From: Caloramator quimbayensis
GTDB taxonomy: Bacteria; Bacillota; Clostridia; Clostridiales; Caloramatoraceae
Length of the DNA: 50,487 nt
Direction: 5' to 3'
Assembly (NCBI RefSeq): GCF_900167605.1
Contig: NZ_FUYH01000019.1
Location: 1-50,487 of the forward strand
This document shows, piece by piece, positions 8,405 to 17,891 of the stretch. Made by a program: the position numbers and the translations under genes. Below the pieces are notes generated by a model. It was not told where the DNA came from. It saw only the letters and a program-made list of their open reading frames with translations, and made no database searches. Position 1 is the first letter of the stretch, and each line of letters begins with the position of its first letter.

Positions 8405-9022
8405 TTACAGTACTACTTTTTTAAGAATTTCCTCTTCTCTTTTACAAACAGCTTTTTCAATATCTGAAACTTCTTTTGAAATTTCTTTTACGAAATTTTC
8501 ATCCTTTATTGAAAGAAGATTTATTTTAACATTATATAGAGCTGATAATACAGCTGTCCTCGCCATCATCGCAGCAACTGCTCCATCTGTTATAGCATTT
8601 TTGTTCCCTTTTAAAACGATTTCTTCAATTGTATCCATAAGGGAAAGCCCATTCTTTGCTACCTTTAAAGGAACGAGTGCTGCCTTTTTTGAAGCTTCTT
8701 CAATAGCTTCTTTTCTTGCCTTTATTTCTTCTTCATTATTTTTAGGCATTTTTAATGCTTTCATAAATTCATTAAAAGACTCAGCATCCTCATCGATATC
8801 CTTTACAAAGCCCTCTCTGTATTTTCCTGCAGTATCTATAATCTTTGGCATATATTCCTGAACATTTTCATATCCTTTTTTTCCAACTGTAAGGTTTGCA
8901 ACCATCTGTGTAAGCGCTGCAGAGATTGCTCCTGACAATGCTGCTATGCTTCCTCCTCCAGGCACAGGAGAATTTGATGCAGTTTCATCCAAAAATTCTA
9001 ACAGACTCTTTTCTGACAGCAT
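8405..9022 (-). CDS. fchA: formimidoyltetrahydrofolate cyclodeaminase / methenyl-THF cyclohydrolase family protein
   Basis: The 205-residue all-helical protein belongs to the cyclodeaminase/FchA family, with the signature NSPVPGGGSIAALSGA near residue 17 that forms the folate-binding Gly-rich turn. As the gene after formimidoyltransferase it most likely converts 5-formimino-THF to 5,10-methenyl-THF and ammonia, the last step of the histidine branch. Homologues acting as methenyl-THF cyclohydrolases have the same fold, so the gene symbol is tentative. AGGAGG precedes the ATG, and only 10 bases separate it from ftcD. A strong terminator follows. In mammals the two activities are fused; here they are separate genes. 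Confidence 0.85.
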   Translation of the reverse strand: MLSEKSLLEFLDETASNSPVPGGGSIAALSGAISAALTQMVANLTVGKKGYENVQEYMPKIIDTAGKYREGFVKDIDEDAESFNEFMKALKMPKNNEEEIKARKEAIEEASKKAALVPLKVAKNGLSLMDTIEEIVLKGNKNAITDGAVAAMMARTAVLSALYNVKINLLSIKDENFVKEISKEVSDIEKAVCKREEEILKKVVL

Positions 9023-9032
9023 ACTATTCCTC

Positions 9033-9929
9033 CTACTCCATTATTCTCGTTTCTAAAATCTGTTCCATAGAAAAGTCTTCAATTCCAAGATAATAAACAG
9101 CTGTATCGATTAGGGCTTCCATAGGAACAAGACCTATAATTTCGCTTCCAGCAACGCTCACGCCATATCTTTTTGCTTCTATTTTAATAAGTTCAAAGGC
9201 CCTATAGAGCGCTGTTTTTGTATAATCGGTCATGTTCATCGAAACTTGAACTATGCCTCTGTCCTTAAGTTCAACTCCTATAGCTTTGCAGTATCTTAAT
9301 CCTCCGCCTATAAATCTGACGTTCTTTGCAATTTTATTTGCTATCTCTATATTATTAGTATTAAGATTAACATTAAATGCAACGAGAGGCATTCTTGCAC
9401 CAATTGCAACAACTCCTGCTGTAGGATGAACCTCTGCTATTCCAAAGTCAGGCTTCCACTGAGGCTGTTTTATCTTTTCAAACATGCCTTCAAATTCGCC
9501 TTTTCTTATGTTTGCAAGGTTTTCTCTATCAGGAGATGATGCGGATTTTTCATAAAGGAACACAGGAAGATTATATTTTTCTGAAACAATTTTTGCAACT
9601 TCCTTTGAAAGCTCAACCGCCTCAGTCATGCTTATATTTTTTATTGGAATAAAGGGAACAACATCAACAGCTCCCATCCTTGGATGCTGCCCACTGTGAT
9701 TTCTAAGATCAATAACTTCAACTGCAACTCCAATTGCTTCAATAACAGCTTCTTTTACAGCATCGGGTTCTCCAACAACAGTAACAACCACCCTGTTATG
9801 ATCCTCATCCCTTTTATAATCGAGAAGCTTTACATTATCCTTGCCTCTAAAAGGATTTACTATTTTTTCAATCTTTTCAAGATCTCTGCCTTCGCTGAAA
9901 TTTGGAACACATTCAATTATCTTTTTCAT
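9033..9929 (-). CDS. ftcD: glutamate formimidoyltransferase
   Basis: The 298-residue enzyme transfers the formimino group from N-formimino-L-glutamate to tetrahydrofolate, releasing glutamate. Family hallmarks visible are IIECVPNFSEGRD at the N-terminus, the HPRMGAVDVVPF segment (about residue 82) and HPTAGVVAIGAR (about 168). The length matches the transferase domain alone, without the cyclodeaminase half found in the fused animal enzyme; that half is the next gene. The start has AGGTG five bases upstream, and the gene follows hutU by 18 bases, so the three genes form one operon for conversion of urocanate products to one-carbon units. Confidence 0.95.
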   Translation of the reverse strand: MKKIIECVPNFSEGRDLEKIEKIVNPFRGKDNVKLLDYKRDEDHNRVVVTVVGEPDAVKEAVIEAIGVAVEVIDLRNHSGQHPRMGAVDVVPFIPIKNISMTEAVELSKEVAKIVSEKYNLPVFLYEKSASSPDRENLANIRKGEFEGMFEKIKQPQWKPDFGIAEVHPTAGVVAIGARMPLVAFNVNLNTNNIEIANKIAKNVRFIGGGLRYCKAIGVELKDRGIVQVSMNMTDYTKTALYRAFELIKIEAKRYGVSVAGSEIIGLVPMEALIDTAVYYLGIEDFSMEQILETRIME

Positions 9930-9947
9930 TTTATCACCTGTACCTTT

Positions 9948-11981
9948 CTAATTTCTGCTTTTAAACCCTTCCTCTACAACTTTTTTAATTAAATCCTCAG
10001 ATGGAATATATGGAAGAGTTATGTGATCTGTTCCCTTGTTAAGTTTATTATACTCTATACTCGTTTCAATAGAATGTTCATTTCTTGCCCATGCACGTCT
10101 TGCAACTCCTCCCATAACATCCCAAAGCATTGCTGATTTTATTATCTCATCTACTCTCTCGCTTCCATCGAGAACAAGTCCAAATCCTCCATTTATTGCC
10201 TTTCCTATTCCAACGCCACCGCCGTTATGAAGTGCAATAAGGCTCATACCGCGGGCAGCATTCCCTGCAAAGCACTGAACAGCCATATCAGCCATAATAT
10301 TGCTTCCATCTTTTATATTTGCAGTTTCTCTAAAAGGCGAATCAGTCCCGCTTACATCATGATGATCTCTTCCGAGCATTATAGGCCCTACTTCTCCTTT
10401 TCTTACCATATCATTAAACTTCAGCGCTATTTTCATTCTTCCATAGGCATCCTGATAAAGTATTCTCGCTTGAGTTCCAACTACAAGTTTATTTTTTTCT
10501 GCATCTCTTATCCAGATATAATTATCCCTGTCTTGGCCTCTTCTATCAGGATCGATGCATTCCATTGCAGCATGGTCAGTCTTTATAAGGTCTTCGTGCT
10601 TCCCGCTGAGGCATACCCATCTAAAAGGTCCATATCCATAATCAAAAAGTTCCGGTCCCATTATATCCTCCACATATGAGGGGAATATGAATCCATCCCT
10701 TTCATCTATTCCGTTTTTGGATATTTCCTTAACCCCAGCATCGTAAACTGCCTTCATAAAGGAATTGCCATAGTCAAAGAAATATGTCCCTCTGTCAACA
10801 AGATTTTTAATAAGTTCAAAATGTCTTCTAAGGCTTCTATCAACATATTCCTTAAATTTATTTCTATCGGTTTTTAAAAGATGAGTTCTTTCTTCAAAAG
10901 TAAGACCCTGTGGACAGTACCCTCCGTCATATGCAGCATGGCATGATGTCTGATCCGACAAAAGCTCTACCTTTATATTGTTTTTAACAACATATTCCAG
11001 TAAATCTACTATATTCCCATAGTATGCTATAGATATAGGTTCTTTCTTCTTTAAATATTCATCTGCAATTTTAAATACCTCATCGAGATCTTCAGATATA
11101 ACCTTAACCCATCCTTGGTCATGCCTTGTCTTTATTCTCGAATAATCAACTTCGGCTATTATTCCAACTGCATTTGCAATTTCTGCAGCCTTTGGCTGAG
11201 CACCGCTCATTCCTCCAAGACCTGAGGATATAAATATATGCCCTCTTAAATCCTCACTCTGACCAATGCCAAGCTTCTTACGCCCTGCATTAAGAATAGT
11301 ATTAAATGTTCCATGAACTATTCCCTGAGGTCCTATATACATCCATCCTCCTGCTGTCATCTGACCATAGTTTGCAACCCCCATCTGCATTGCATAATGC
11401 CAATCCTTTTGAGTATCAAACATACCAACCATCATTGCATTGGTTATTATTACTCTTGGAGCTTCGGGTTTTGATTTGAAAAGTCCGAGAGGATGCCCAG
11501 ATTCAATTACAAGTGTTTGATTATCAGTCATAATCTCAAGATACTTCTTAATAAGTCTATATTGCATCCAGTTCTGGCATACCTGTCCTGTCTCTCCATA
11601 GGTTACAAGTTCATAAGGATAAAGTGCAACTTCAAAATCGAGGTTATTATCTATCATAACCTGAAATGCCTTTCCCTCTATGCAGTTTCCCTTATATTCA
11701 TCGATTGGTTTTCCATATATTCTTCCCTCAGGTCTAAACCTATAGCCATATATTCTTCCTCGAGTCATAAGTTCGTTTAAAAATTCAGGTGCAAGAACTT
11801 CATGGTATTTTTCAGGTATATATCTTAATGCGTTTTTTAGAGCTATTTCAGTCTGCTCTTTAGTTAAAGTAAATCCTCTGTCAGGAGCTCTTCTAATTCC
11901 TGATACAAACTCAGGCATCTTTGGAAGCTCATCATCAAGCTTTATAGTCATAGCTTCACTAATATCGATATTGCTAAACAT
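9948..11981 (-). CDS. hutU: urocanate hydratase
   Basis: The 677-residue enzyme hydrates urocanate to imidazolone propionate using tightly bound NAD+ as an electrophile. The NAD-binding segment FISSGLGGMSGAQPKAAE and the SCHAAYDGGYCPQG region are present. It is about 120 residues longer than the classical enzyme of Bacillus (about 550), with extra sequence at the N-terminus, as in a distinct long clade known from anaerobes. GGGAGTG precedes the ATG. It is the first gene of the operon. Histidine ammonia-lyase (hutH) and imidazolonepropionase (hutI), which act before and after it, are not in this window. Confidence 0.95.
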   Translation of the reverse strand: MFSNIDISEAMTIKLDDELPKMPEFVSGIRRAPDRGFTLTKEQTEIALKNALRYIPEKYHEVLAPEFLNELMTRGRIYGYRFRPEGRIYGKPIDEYKGNCIEGKAFQVMIDNNLDFEVALYPYELVTYGETGQVCQNWMQYRLIKKYLEIMTDNQTLVIESGHPLGLFKSKPEAPRVIITNAMMVGMFDTQKDWHYAMQMGVANYGQMTAGGWMYIGPQGIVHGTFNTILNAGRKKLGIGQSEDLRGHIFISSGLGGMSGAQPKAAEIANAVGIIAEVDYSRIKTRHDQGWVKVISEDLDEVFKIADEYLKKKEPISIAYYGNIVDLLEYVVKNNIKVELLSDQTSCHAAYDGGYCPQGLTFEERTHLLKTDRNKFKEYVDRSLRRHFELIKNLVDRGTYFFDYGNSFMKAVYDAGVKEISKNGIDERDGFIFPSYVEDIMGPELFDYGYGPFRWVCLSGKHEDLIKTDHAAMECIDPDRRGQDRDNYIWIRDAEKNKLVVGTQARILYQDAYGRMKIALKFNDMVRKGEVGPIMLGRDHHDVSGTDSPFRETANIKDGSNIMADMAVQCFAGNAARGMSLIALHNGGGVGIGKAINGGFGLVLDGSERVDEIIKSAMLWDVMGGVARRAWARNEHSIETSIEYNKLNKGTDHITLPYIPSEDLIKKVVEEGFKSRN

Positions 11982-12016
11982 TTAATCACTCCCTTAAATG
12001 ATATTTTACTATCATA

Positions 12017-12048
12017 ATTATATTTTATGTGCGTCTATAATCCGTCTA
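12017..12048 (-). promoter_or_regulatory. hut operon promoter with an 11-bp spaced direct repeat
   Basis: The minus strand holds a perfect -10 box TATAAT (12022-12017) about 40 bases before the start codon. Just upstream, TAGACG occurs twice with five bases between (12048-12043 and 12037-12032), exactly one helical turn apart, where a -35 box would be expected; no good -35 is present. This arrangement suggests an activator or repressor binding to one DNA face. The regulator is unknown. Confidence 0.4.
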
Positions 12049-12091
12049 ATTATTTTAAATATATTTTGACCTAAAAAAAATTGCTTTAAAA

Positions 12092-12155
12092 AAGCCCATG
12101 ATACTGAAAAGAAGGCAGTGCTTTATAAAAATTAACCTTTCAGCATTATGAGCTT
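12092..12155 (-). terminator. terminator of the hexokinase gene (shared-stem family)
   Basis: The arms AAGCCCATGATACTGAAA and TTTCAGCATTATGAGCTT pair almost fully with G-U wobbles, with a 28-base loop, and are followed on the minus strand by TTTTTT. It lies 18 bases after the hexokinase stop codon. It is a divergent copy of the stem found at 4367 and 22741. Confidence 0.65.
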
Positions 12156-12173
12156 AAAATATTTCACTAAAAA

Positions 12174-13475
12174 TCAATTGATAAGTCCCGCTATTGCAGC
12201 TCCTATAACCGGGGCATTGTCCATCTTTATAAATTCAACAAAGTATCCCATTTCGTCGTTAATATTCTTCCTTACATAATAATCAAGTTTCTCCTTAAAG
12301 CCCTTGAGCTTATAAAAAGTTGAACCATCTGCTGTAATGCATACAGGTTTTAAAGGATTTTTCCCCTTTCCACTTTTCTTAATTGTTCCGGCAAGGCTTA
12401 CAGCTATTATCTTTGAAGCTCTTTCTATCATAAAATCTATTATATAAAATAGCGTCAAACGGTCATCTTCATCAAAGCAGCAATTTGAAAGTATATTATT
12501 TGAATATGGCAAATTTAAAAATTCGCTTACGTCTTTTAAGTTTAAAGAATCTAAATTATTGATATTAGAAGAAAATTCCTTTGTGAAGAGATTATTTTTG
12601 CAAGCTTTTTTTATAGTTTTAAATATAAGCGGCCCTAAGTACCTCCCTGATACCATCTTTTCAAATAGATATTCATTTGGGTCAATCATTTCCCTGTCAA
12701 ATTCCTCATCTATAAGACCCCGTTTTATTTTTCCATATCCCCCTGATTCCATATTTATAATCATATTTTCTGATTCATTAAATTCTGTAATCTTTCTTAT
12801 ATTTTTACACTCCTCAATATAACATGTGTTAGTTCCTGTACCAAGTATAAATCCTATATAGCTTTCAAAATTCTTATCAGGACAAAAAGCCTTTCCTCCA
12901 AGAAGAGTTGCTACCGTATCGTTTAATATTACAATTTTTTTATCGCCATATCCCCTGTCTTTAATCCTCTTTAGTATATTCTCTCCTATTATATCCCCTA
13001 TAATCCCATCTATCTTAACTTGTTTACTCATCTGAAGCACAATTCCGTCTTTATTTGGAAGAACCTTCGTAGGATAGGAGAAGCAAAAACCTATTCTGTC
13101 ACCCTTGTTAAGAACAGGTTCTACATAATCAACTACTTTATCATAGAATTCTTCCTTTGATATTTCTCTATCTGACCCAGGCATTGGATATACATTAAAA
13201 TCGGTTATTTGAGGCTGCTTTTTATCATCAAAAGTAACAACGGCAACTCTAAAGTTCGTTCCTCCCGCATCCATTACGATAACAGGTTTATTTGACGGTA
13301 TATTCCCATCTATTGTTAAATATGTAGGTATCATCTTTAACGTTCCTTCATCAGATAAAAGCCCCTTTTCCATCTCACTTATAAAATCATCACAGCTTTC
13401 CTTAAAAGGAATATCTTCATAATACATATTATTATCCCTTAAAAAACTTATTACTTTGCTTTTAATGTTGTCCAT
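12174..13475 (-). CDS. hexokinase, eukaryotic-type family
   Basis: The 433-residue protein is a cytoplasmic sugar kinase phosphorylating glucose or a related hexose at C6 with ATP. Motifs follow the order of the yeast/animal hexokinase family rather than the bacterial ROK or Glk type: phosphate-binding DAGGTNFRVAV (about 69), sugar-binding region FCFSYPTKV (about 130), catalytic-Asp segment LNDTVATLLGG (about 185), GTGTNTCYIE (about 215) and C-terminal ADGSTFYKLKGF. The ATG at 13475 has GAGGG at a proper distance; a TTG six bases upstream is too close to the site. It is divergent from a chemoreceptor gene and monocistronic. Substrate range cannot be read from sequence. Confidence 0.85.
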   Translation of the reverse strand: MDNIKSKVISFLRDNNMYYEDIPFKESCDDFISEMEKGLLSDEGTLKMIPTYLTIDGNIPSNKPVIVMDAGGTNFRVAVVTFDDKKQPQITDFNVYPMPGSDREISKEEFYDKVVDYVEPVLNKGDRIGFCFSYPTKVLPNKDGIVLQMSKQVKIDGIIGDIIGENILKRIKDRGYGDKKIVILNDTVATLLGGKAFCPDKNFESYIGFILGTGTNTCYIEECKNIRKITEFNESENMIINMESGGYGKIKRGLIDEEFDREMIDPNEYLFEKMVSGRYLGPLIFKTIKKACKNNLFTKEFSSNINNLDSLNLKDVSEFLNLPYSNNILSNCCFDEDDRLTLFYIIDFMIERASKIIAVSLAGTIKKSGKGKNPLKPVCITADGSTFYKLKGFKEKLDYYVRKNINDEMGYFVEFIKMDNAPVIGAAIAGLIN

Positions 13476-13578
13476 TTTCAAACCCTCGCTTTTAAAATTT
13501 AATAAATATTCACATTATTTTTCATGATACAATATAATAAAAATCTCTGCAATACCGAAAATATATAATGGGGTATAT

Positions 13579-13604
13579 ATTCCATAAAAACATTATTATG
13601 GAAT
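13579..13604 (+). promoter_or_regulatory. inverted repeat in the leader of the chemoreceptor gene
   Basis: ATTCCATAA and TTATGGAAT form a perfect nine-base inverted repeat with an eight-base centre, ending just before the AAGGGGG ribosome binding site. A TATAAT lies upstream at 13564-13569. It may be an operator or a leader hairpin; the sequence does not tell which. Confidence 0.35.
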
Positions 13605-13622
13605 GATAAGGGGGAATATTAT

Positions 13623-15704
13623 ATGAAAAAGAAATTAAAACTATCCAATCCATTTAGCAGCGCAAATTGTCGCTCAATTAAAAAAATTAAAATCCATTTT
13701 CTATCAAAAGACAAACTTTCAACTAAACTTATTAAAGTCATAGCATCTACAACAGCCTTATCTTTTATACTGCTTATATCTCTCGTCACTTCTATTGTAG
13801 TATCATCTACTAAAAAACAGTATATAAATTCTGCTAACCAAATATTAAATCAAAATAAAAATCATATTGAATATATAATAAATAGTATCAGCAATTACTC
13901 TTTGCAGATAACCTCGGATAAGGATTTAATTAGCACAATATCTTTATATAGCAGCTATAATAATGATTACGACAGATTAACTGCATATAATACCGTACAA
14001 AATAAAATTCGCTCAATTGCTCTTTCAAACAATATAATAAGCAGCATTCATATTATAGGAATTGATGGTTTTAAATGCGGCTATCCAGATATACAATCCG
14101 ACATTACAATAGATAAAATACCCTATTATAACGAAATATCTAAAATCAAAACCTCAGACTTTTGGACACCGCCTTTGAATCTAAAGTTAGGATATAACGA
14201 CAATTTTTGTATTGCTAATTATACTATCATAAAAAATCTATTAAATGCAAAGGATATCGGTATACTTATAATTGGCATTAAACCCCACGAATTATCAAAA
14301 GCACTTGTTTCTCAAAACAGCTTATCAACGATTTACATAGTCGATGATAAGGGTAATATAGTAGCTCATCCTAATCAAGATTTAGTTGGTAAAAATATTA
14401 AAGAAAAAGGTCTTAAACTTGACTCCTTCGAAGGTTCATTTAATTATAAAAACAATAATAAAGATATGTTTGTAGTTTATACAACCTCAAATGTGAATGG
14501 ATGGAAATTTGTTTACGAAATGCCTAATTCTCTATTAACGCAAAACGCAAATACTATTAGAAATTATATAATCTTAATAGGTATATTATCTATTTTATTT
14601 ATAATTGCAATTATAACTATATATATGAACAAACTCTTAAAACCACTTGAAACTATTTCTATAGCCGCAAAGAGCATTGAATCCGGCAATCTTAATACGA
14701 GTATAAATATAAAATCTAACGATGAAATAGGCCTTCTCTCAAAAACCTTTAACAATATGGTACAAAATCTAAAAGCAATGATAGAAAGAATAATAAGTGT
14801 AATTGATGAAACAAAAAATGTTAATCAAAAAGTCAGCAGCGATATAATTGAACTTTATGCTCAAATTCAGGAAATATCTGCAAGCATGCAGTCTATATCA
14901 CAGGGAGCCTTAAATCAGAATGAAAAAACTTATTCCTGCAGCGAAATGGTTAAATCCTTTGGAGATAGCTTAAAAGATGTAATAAACTTGTTTTCAAATA
15001 TTGATAAAAAATCTCGATACGCAATGGATAAAAGTCAGAATGGAATATCCTACATAAATGGAGTTGGCGAAAAATTTGTAGAAAATACAAAACTTATAGA
15101 TGATATGAAAAATATCTCCTTTGAGCTAACAAACAGCACAAAAAACATAGAATCTATTCTTGATGATATAAATAAAATATCTGAACAGACAAATCTTTTA
15201 GCCCTTAATGCTGCTATTGAAGCTGCAAGGGCAGGAGATGCCGGCAAAGGATTTATGGTTGTAGCTGAAGAGGTTAGAAAACTTGCTGACAGCTCCAAAA
15301 AATCTGCAACAAGCATTGCTAAAATAATAAACGACATAGACACAAAGATTGCTAAAACCTCAGAAACTATAATCAACATATCAAAAGTATTAAGCTCTCA
15401 AACAAGCTCAATAAGTGAAATTACTTCCATTTTTAATGAAATAAATCTTTCTTTTAATGAAGCATTAAACAGCATTCAATGTTTTGCAGAAACCTTTAAA
15501 AATATTGACAATCAAAAGAATGATATAATTAATTCCATATCTGAAATAGCTGATATTTCTCAAAATACCTCCTCAGCTATTCAAGAAATAAGTGCTTCTT
15601 CAGAGGAACAAGTAAAAGTTGTTGAAAATGTTAAGCAGCTTATGTCAGAGCTTGATGAAGTTTCTGATAAGCTCCAGTCTATGGCATCACAATTCCAAAT
15701 ATAA
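13623..15704 (+). CDS. methyl-accepting chemotaxis protein, Cache-HAMP-MCP
   Basis: The 693-residue chemoreceptor has a first membrane helix at about 36-61, an extracellular double-Cache-like ligand domain (about 65-310; [15 protein letters not shown] is typical), a second membrane helix (about 313-336), HAMP (about 336-390) and a cytoplasmic signalling domain. The hairpin tip [18 protein letters not shown] is highly conserved and contacts CheA/CheW. The N-terminal 35-residue basic extension before the first helix is longer than usual. No che genes are in the window. Its position divergent from hexokinase hints at a sugar ligand, but Cache domains more often bind amino or organic acids. A terminator follows directly. 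Confidence 0.93.
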   Translation: MKKKLKLSNPFSSANCRSIKKIKIHFLSKDKLSTKLIKVIASTTALSFILLISLVTSIVVSSTKKQYINSANQILNQNKNHIEYIINSISNYSLQITSDKDLISTISLYSSYNNDYDRLTAYNTVQNKIRSIALSNNIISSIHIIGIDGFKCGYPDIQSDITIDKIPYYNEISKIKTSDFWTPPLNLKLGYNDNFCIANYTIIKNLLNAKDIGILIIGIKPHELSKALVSQNSLSTIYIVDDKGNIVAHPNQDLVGKNIKEKGLKLDSFEGSFNYKNNNKDMFVVYTTSNVNGWKFVYEMPNSLLTQNANTIRNYIILIGILSILFIIAIITIYMNKLLKPLETISIAAKSIESGNLNTSINIKSNDEIGLLSKTFNNMVQNLKAMIERIISVIDETKNVNQKVSSDIIELYAQIQEISASMQSISQGALNQNEKTYSCSEMVKSFGDSLKDVINLFSNIDKKSRYAMDKSQNGISYINGVGEKFVENTKLIDDMKNISFELTNSTKNIESILDDINKISEQTNLLALNAAIEAARAGDAGKGFMVVAEEVRKLADSSKKSATSIAKIINDIDTKIAKTSETIINISKVLSSQTSSISEITSIFNEINLSFNEALNSIQCFAETFKNIDNQKNDIINSISEIADISQNTSSAIQEISASSEEQVKVVENVKQLMSELDEVSDKLQSMASQFQI

Positions 15705-15706
15705 TT

Positions 15707-15733
15707 AAAAACCACCCTTGCCGGGTGGTTTTT
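15707..15733. terminator. bidirectional terminator between convergent genes
   Basis: ACCACCC and GGGTGGT form a stem extended by an A-run on the left and a T-run on the right, so it can stop transcripts from both the chemoreceptor gene and the operon ending at 15735. Confidence 0.88.
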
Positions 15734-15734
15734 A

Positions 15735-16022
15735 CTACCTATATTTTTTTATCTTTTCATCAATAGTAACCCCATCTTTTTTGTAGTCGATTTTAACTAT
15801 TGAAATAACCCTGCCTGCCCCTTCATTTATGCAAATCTCCTGAGATTTTTCAACAATTTTTAAAAGTTCCGATAATTCTCCTTCCATTGTTGTTTCCATA
15901 GGCCCTACCTCATACCTTACATTGCATGATGAAATGTATTCAATTACTTTATCAACTACACTATAGAGCCTTTCATCCTCAACGTTTGGTATTATTTGAA
16001 GGCTGAGATTGCAATTTGGCAT
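15735..16022 (-). CDS. MTH1187/YqgV-type thiamine-binding-like protein
   Basis: The 95-residue protein matches the small ferredoxin-fold family (MTH1187, YqgV; thiamine-binding domain) with an N-terminal strand LSLQIIPN, the segment VGPMETTMEG and an inferred ferredoxin-like fold. Family members form tetramers and some bind thiamine or related pyrimidines. Here it is the last gene of a four-gene operon, four bases after the FtsA-like gene. No thiamine gene or TPP riboswitch is nearby, so a thiamine role is not supported by context. Confidence 0.8.
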   Translation of the reverse strand: MPNCNLSLQIIPNVEDERLYSVVDKVIEYISSCNVRYEVGPMETTMEGELSELLKIVEKSQEICINEGAGRVISIVKIDYKKDGVTIDEKIKKYR

Positions 16023-16026
16023 ATTA

Positions 16027-17874
16027 TCACTCCTGTTCTAAATATATATCGATTGAATCTCCATCCTTTAAAACATCAGTATAAGCAGCATCCTTTCCAT
16101 TTAATTTCAAAGTTATTCCTTTAGCCTTTGAAATATCAAAATCTATGTAATTAAATATATCAACAAATATATACTCTTCCTTACCCACAAGCTTTATTTT
16201 ATTCCCATTTACAATTACTTCTATTCCATCTTTAAGCTCTTTTGCTGCAGCGACTTCATCCTTTAGTTCCCCTAATTCATAATTTTTTATATTATTTTCT
16301 TCTTTAATTTCTATATTATCCCCATTTGCAATTACATAATCCCTTTGTACATATTCACCATTCACCTTAGCTGCAGCATCATTAAAACCATACAGCTCAT
16401 ATAAATCATTAACAGTAACTACTGCATCTTCCCCTGATTGTGCAGTTTTTATAATTATATTATCTCCATTATTTATCTCAGTCTTTAAATTTTGAGGCTC
16501 ACCATTTACATAAACCTCACAGGGCTTTGCCATTCCTCCTAAAATCGTTTTTTCTACTCCATTTAATATAAAGTTTACTGGTTTTCCGTTTCTTCCTATA
16601 ATCTGTTCTCCCCTAAAACCTGCATAAATAAGAGCATCTGAAACCATAAGCTTTCTTGAATTTAAAAGCTTTATCTCTTTTTCGTTGACATTTACATATA
16701 TAAAATTTCTTCCCCTTTGCATATTAGCAGTTGCAGCTATTCCTAAGGGGGTTATAATTTCAGGTCCTGAAATTTTTTTCCCCCTATACTTTACATTCTT
16801 TAAAACCTCTGTACCTCTTACTGCCACCCTTTGAATAGGAAGATTCAGCTTTTGTGCTACAAACTTATCAAGATTTTCAATTTTGCTTCCACCTCCTATT
16901 AAAAAAACCGCTCCTGGGGCTTTCCCATTATATTCTAATATCTTTTGTACTATTGAATCCGATAGATTTTCAACGCTGTTTTTAATAACTTCTTTTATTT
17001 CCTGAGACTTTTTTACCTGTTTTATTCCCATAACGTCTGTAAATGTGATTTCCTTTTTGCTGCTTAAAGAAAGTTTTATTTTTTCTGCAGTATTAAAATC
17101 TACAAGATAATTTTGACATATTGTCTCGGTTATTTCATCCCCTGCAATAGGTACCATAGCATAGGCAACTACTGAACCGTCTTTAGTTATTGCAATATCA
17201 GAAGTGCCAGCACCTATATCAACAAGACAAAGATTTAGCATCCTTAAATCCTTAGGTATTGCAACATTTATTGCTGCAATTGGCTCTAAAGTAAGATTCG
17301 AAACTTCAAGATTTGCTTTTTTAACTACTGCATAAAGGCTTTCAATAACAGTTTGAGGCAGAAAAGTTGCAAGTATATCTGCACCTATGGATTTGCCTCT
17401 ATGATTTAAAAGAGTAGATATTATATACCCATTGAGGTAATAGTTTATTATGCTGTATCCAACACAATAATATGTAGTCTTTTCATCTTCCATTAAATCA
17501 TCATCTATACTTTTTTGTGCAAGTTCAATTCCTTCCATTTCAAGACTGCTTATCATTTCACTATTAATATCGCAAATAAAATCAAAGCTTTTATTTATAT
17601 TTATCTTTTTAGTCTTTAATGCTCTTCCCGCAGCAGCTATAGCAACCTTATTAAGTGATAATCCAAGTCTTTTTTCAAGTTTTTCCTTTATCTTTATAAC
17701 TACTTTGGCTACTTCATCTATATCATGTACTTGTCCATCATACATAGCTCTGCTTTTATGCTCTAAAACCTCTATAGCAGCAACCTCAAACATATCATCT
17801 TTTTCATATCCTATAACACCAACTACAGTCCTTGTACCTATGTCCAGAGCAAATACAAAATCATCGTTATTCAT
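16027..17874 (-). CDS. FtsA-like actin-fold protein with a C-terminal beta-rich extension
   Basis: The 615-residue protein starts at the ATG at 17874, with GAGGTG six bases upstream. Residues about 1-385 carry the FtsA/actin ATPase motifs: phosphate-1 ALDIGTRTVVGVIG, phosphate-2 LVDIGAGTSDIAI (about 216) and adenosine motif FLIGGGSKIENL (about 322), with an FtsA-type 1C subdomain. Unlike true FtsA (about 410 residues) it lacks the amphipathic membrane-targeting C-terminus and has about 225 extra residues. These form three similar segments with VNG/LNG turns and an IxxGDxIxI pattern, suggesting repeated beta-grasp or SLBB-like units. It is not next to ftsZ. I take it as a paralogue with a separate role, perhaps at the envelope given the adjoining glycosyltransferase gene. 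Confidence 0.78.
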   Translation of the reverse strand: MNNDDFVFALDIGTRTVVGVIGYEKDDMFEVAAIEVLEHKSRAMYDGQVHDIDEVAKVVIKIKEKLEKRLGLSLNKVAIAAAGRALKTKKININKSFDFICDINSEMISSLEMEGIELAQKSIDDDLMEDEKTTYYCVGYSIINYYLNGYIISTLLNHRGKSIGADILATFLPQTVIESLYAVVKKANLEVSNLTLEPIAAINVAIPKDLRMLNLCLVDIGAGTSDIAITKDGSVVAYAMVPIAGDEITETICQNYLVDFNTAEKIKLSLSSKKEITFTDVMGIKQVKKSQEIKEVIKNSVENLSDSIVQKILEYNGKAPGAVFLIGGGSKIENLDKFVAQKLNLPIQRVAVRGTEVLKNVKYRGKKISGPEIITPLGIAATANMQRGRNFIYVNVNEKEIKLLNSRKLMVSDALIYAGFRGEQIIGRNGKPVNFILNGVEKTILGGMAKPCEVYVNGEPQNLKTEINNGDNIIIKTAQSGEDAVVTVNDLYELYGFNDAAAKVNGEYVQRDYVIANGDNIEIKEENNIKNYELGELKDEVAAAKELKDGIEVIVNGNKIKLVGKEEYIFVDIFNYIDFDISKAKGITLKLNGKDAAYTDVLKDGDSIDIYLEQE

Positions 17875-17891
17875 AAAAGCCACCTCAAAAG

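Noticed and set aside
16027-17874. True cell-division ftsA
   Set aside because: The protein is about 200 residues longer, lacks the C-terminal amphipathic helix and is not next to ftsZ or ftsQ.
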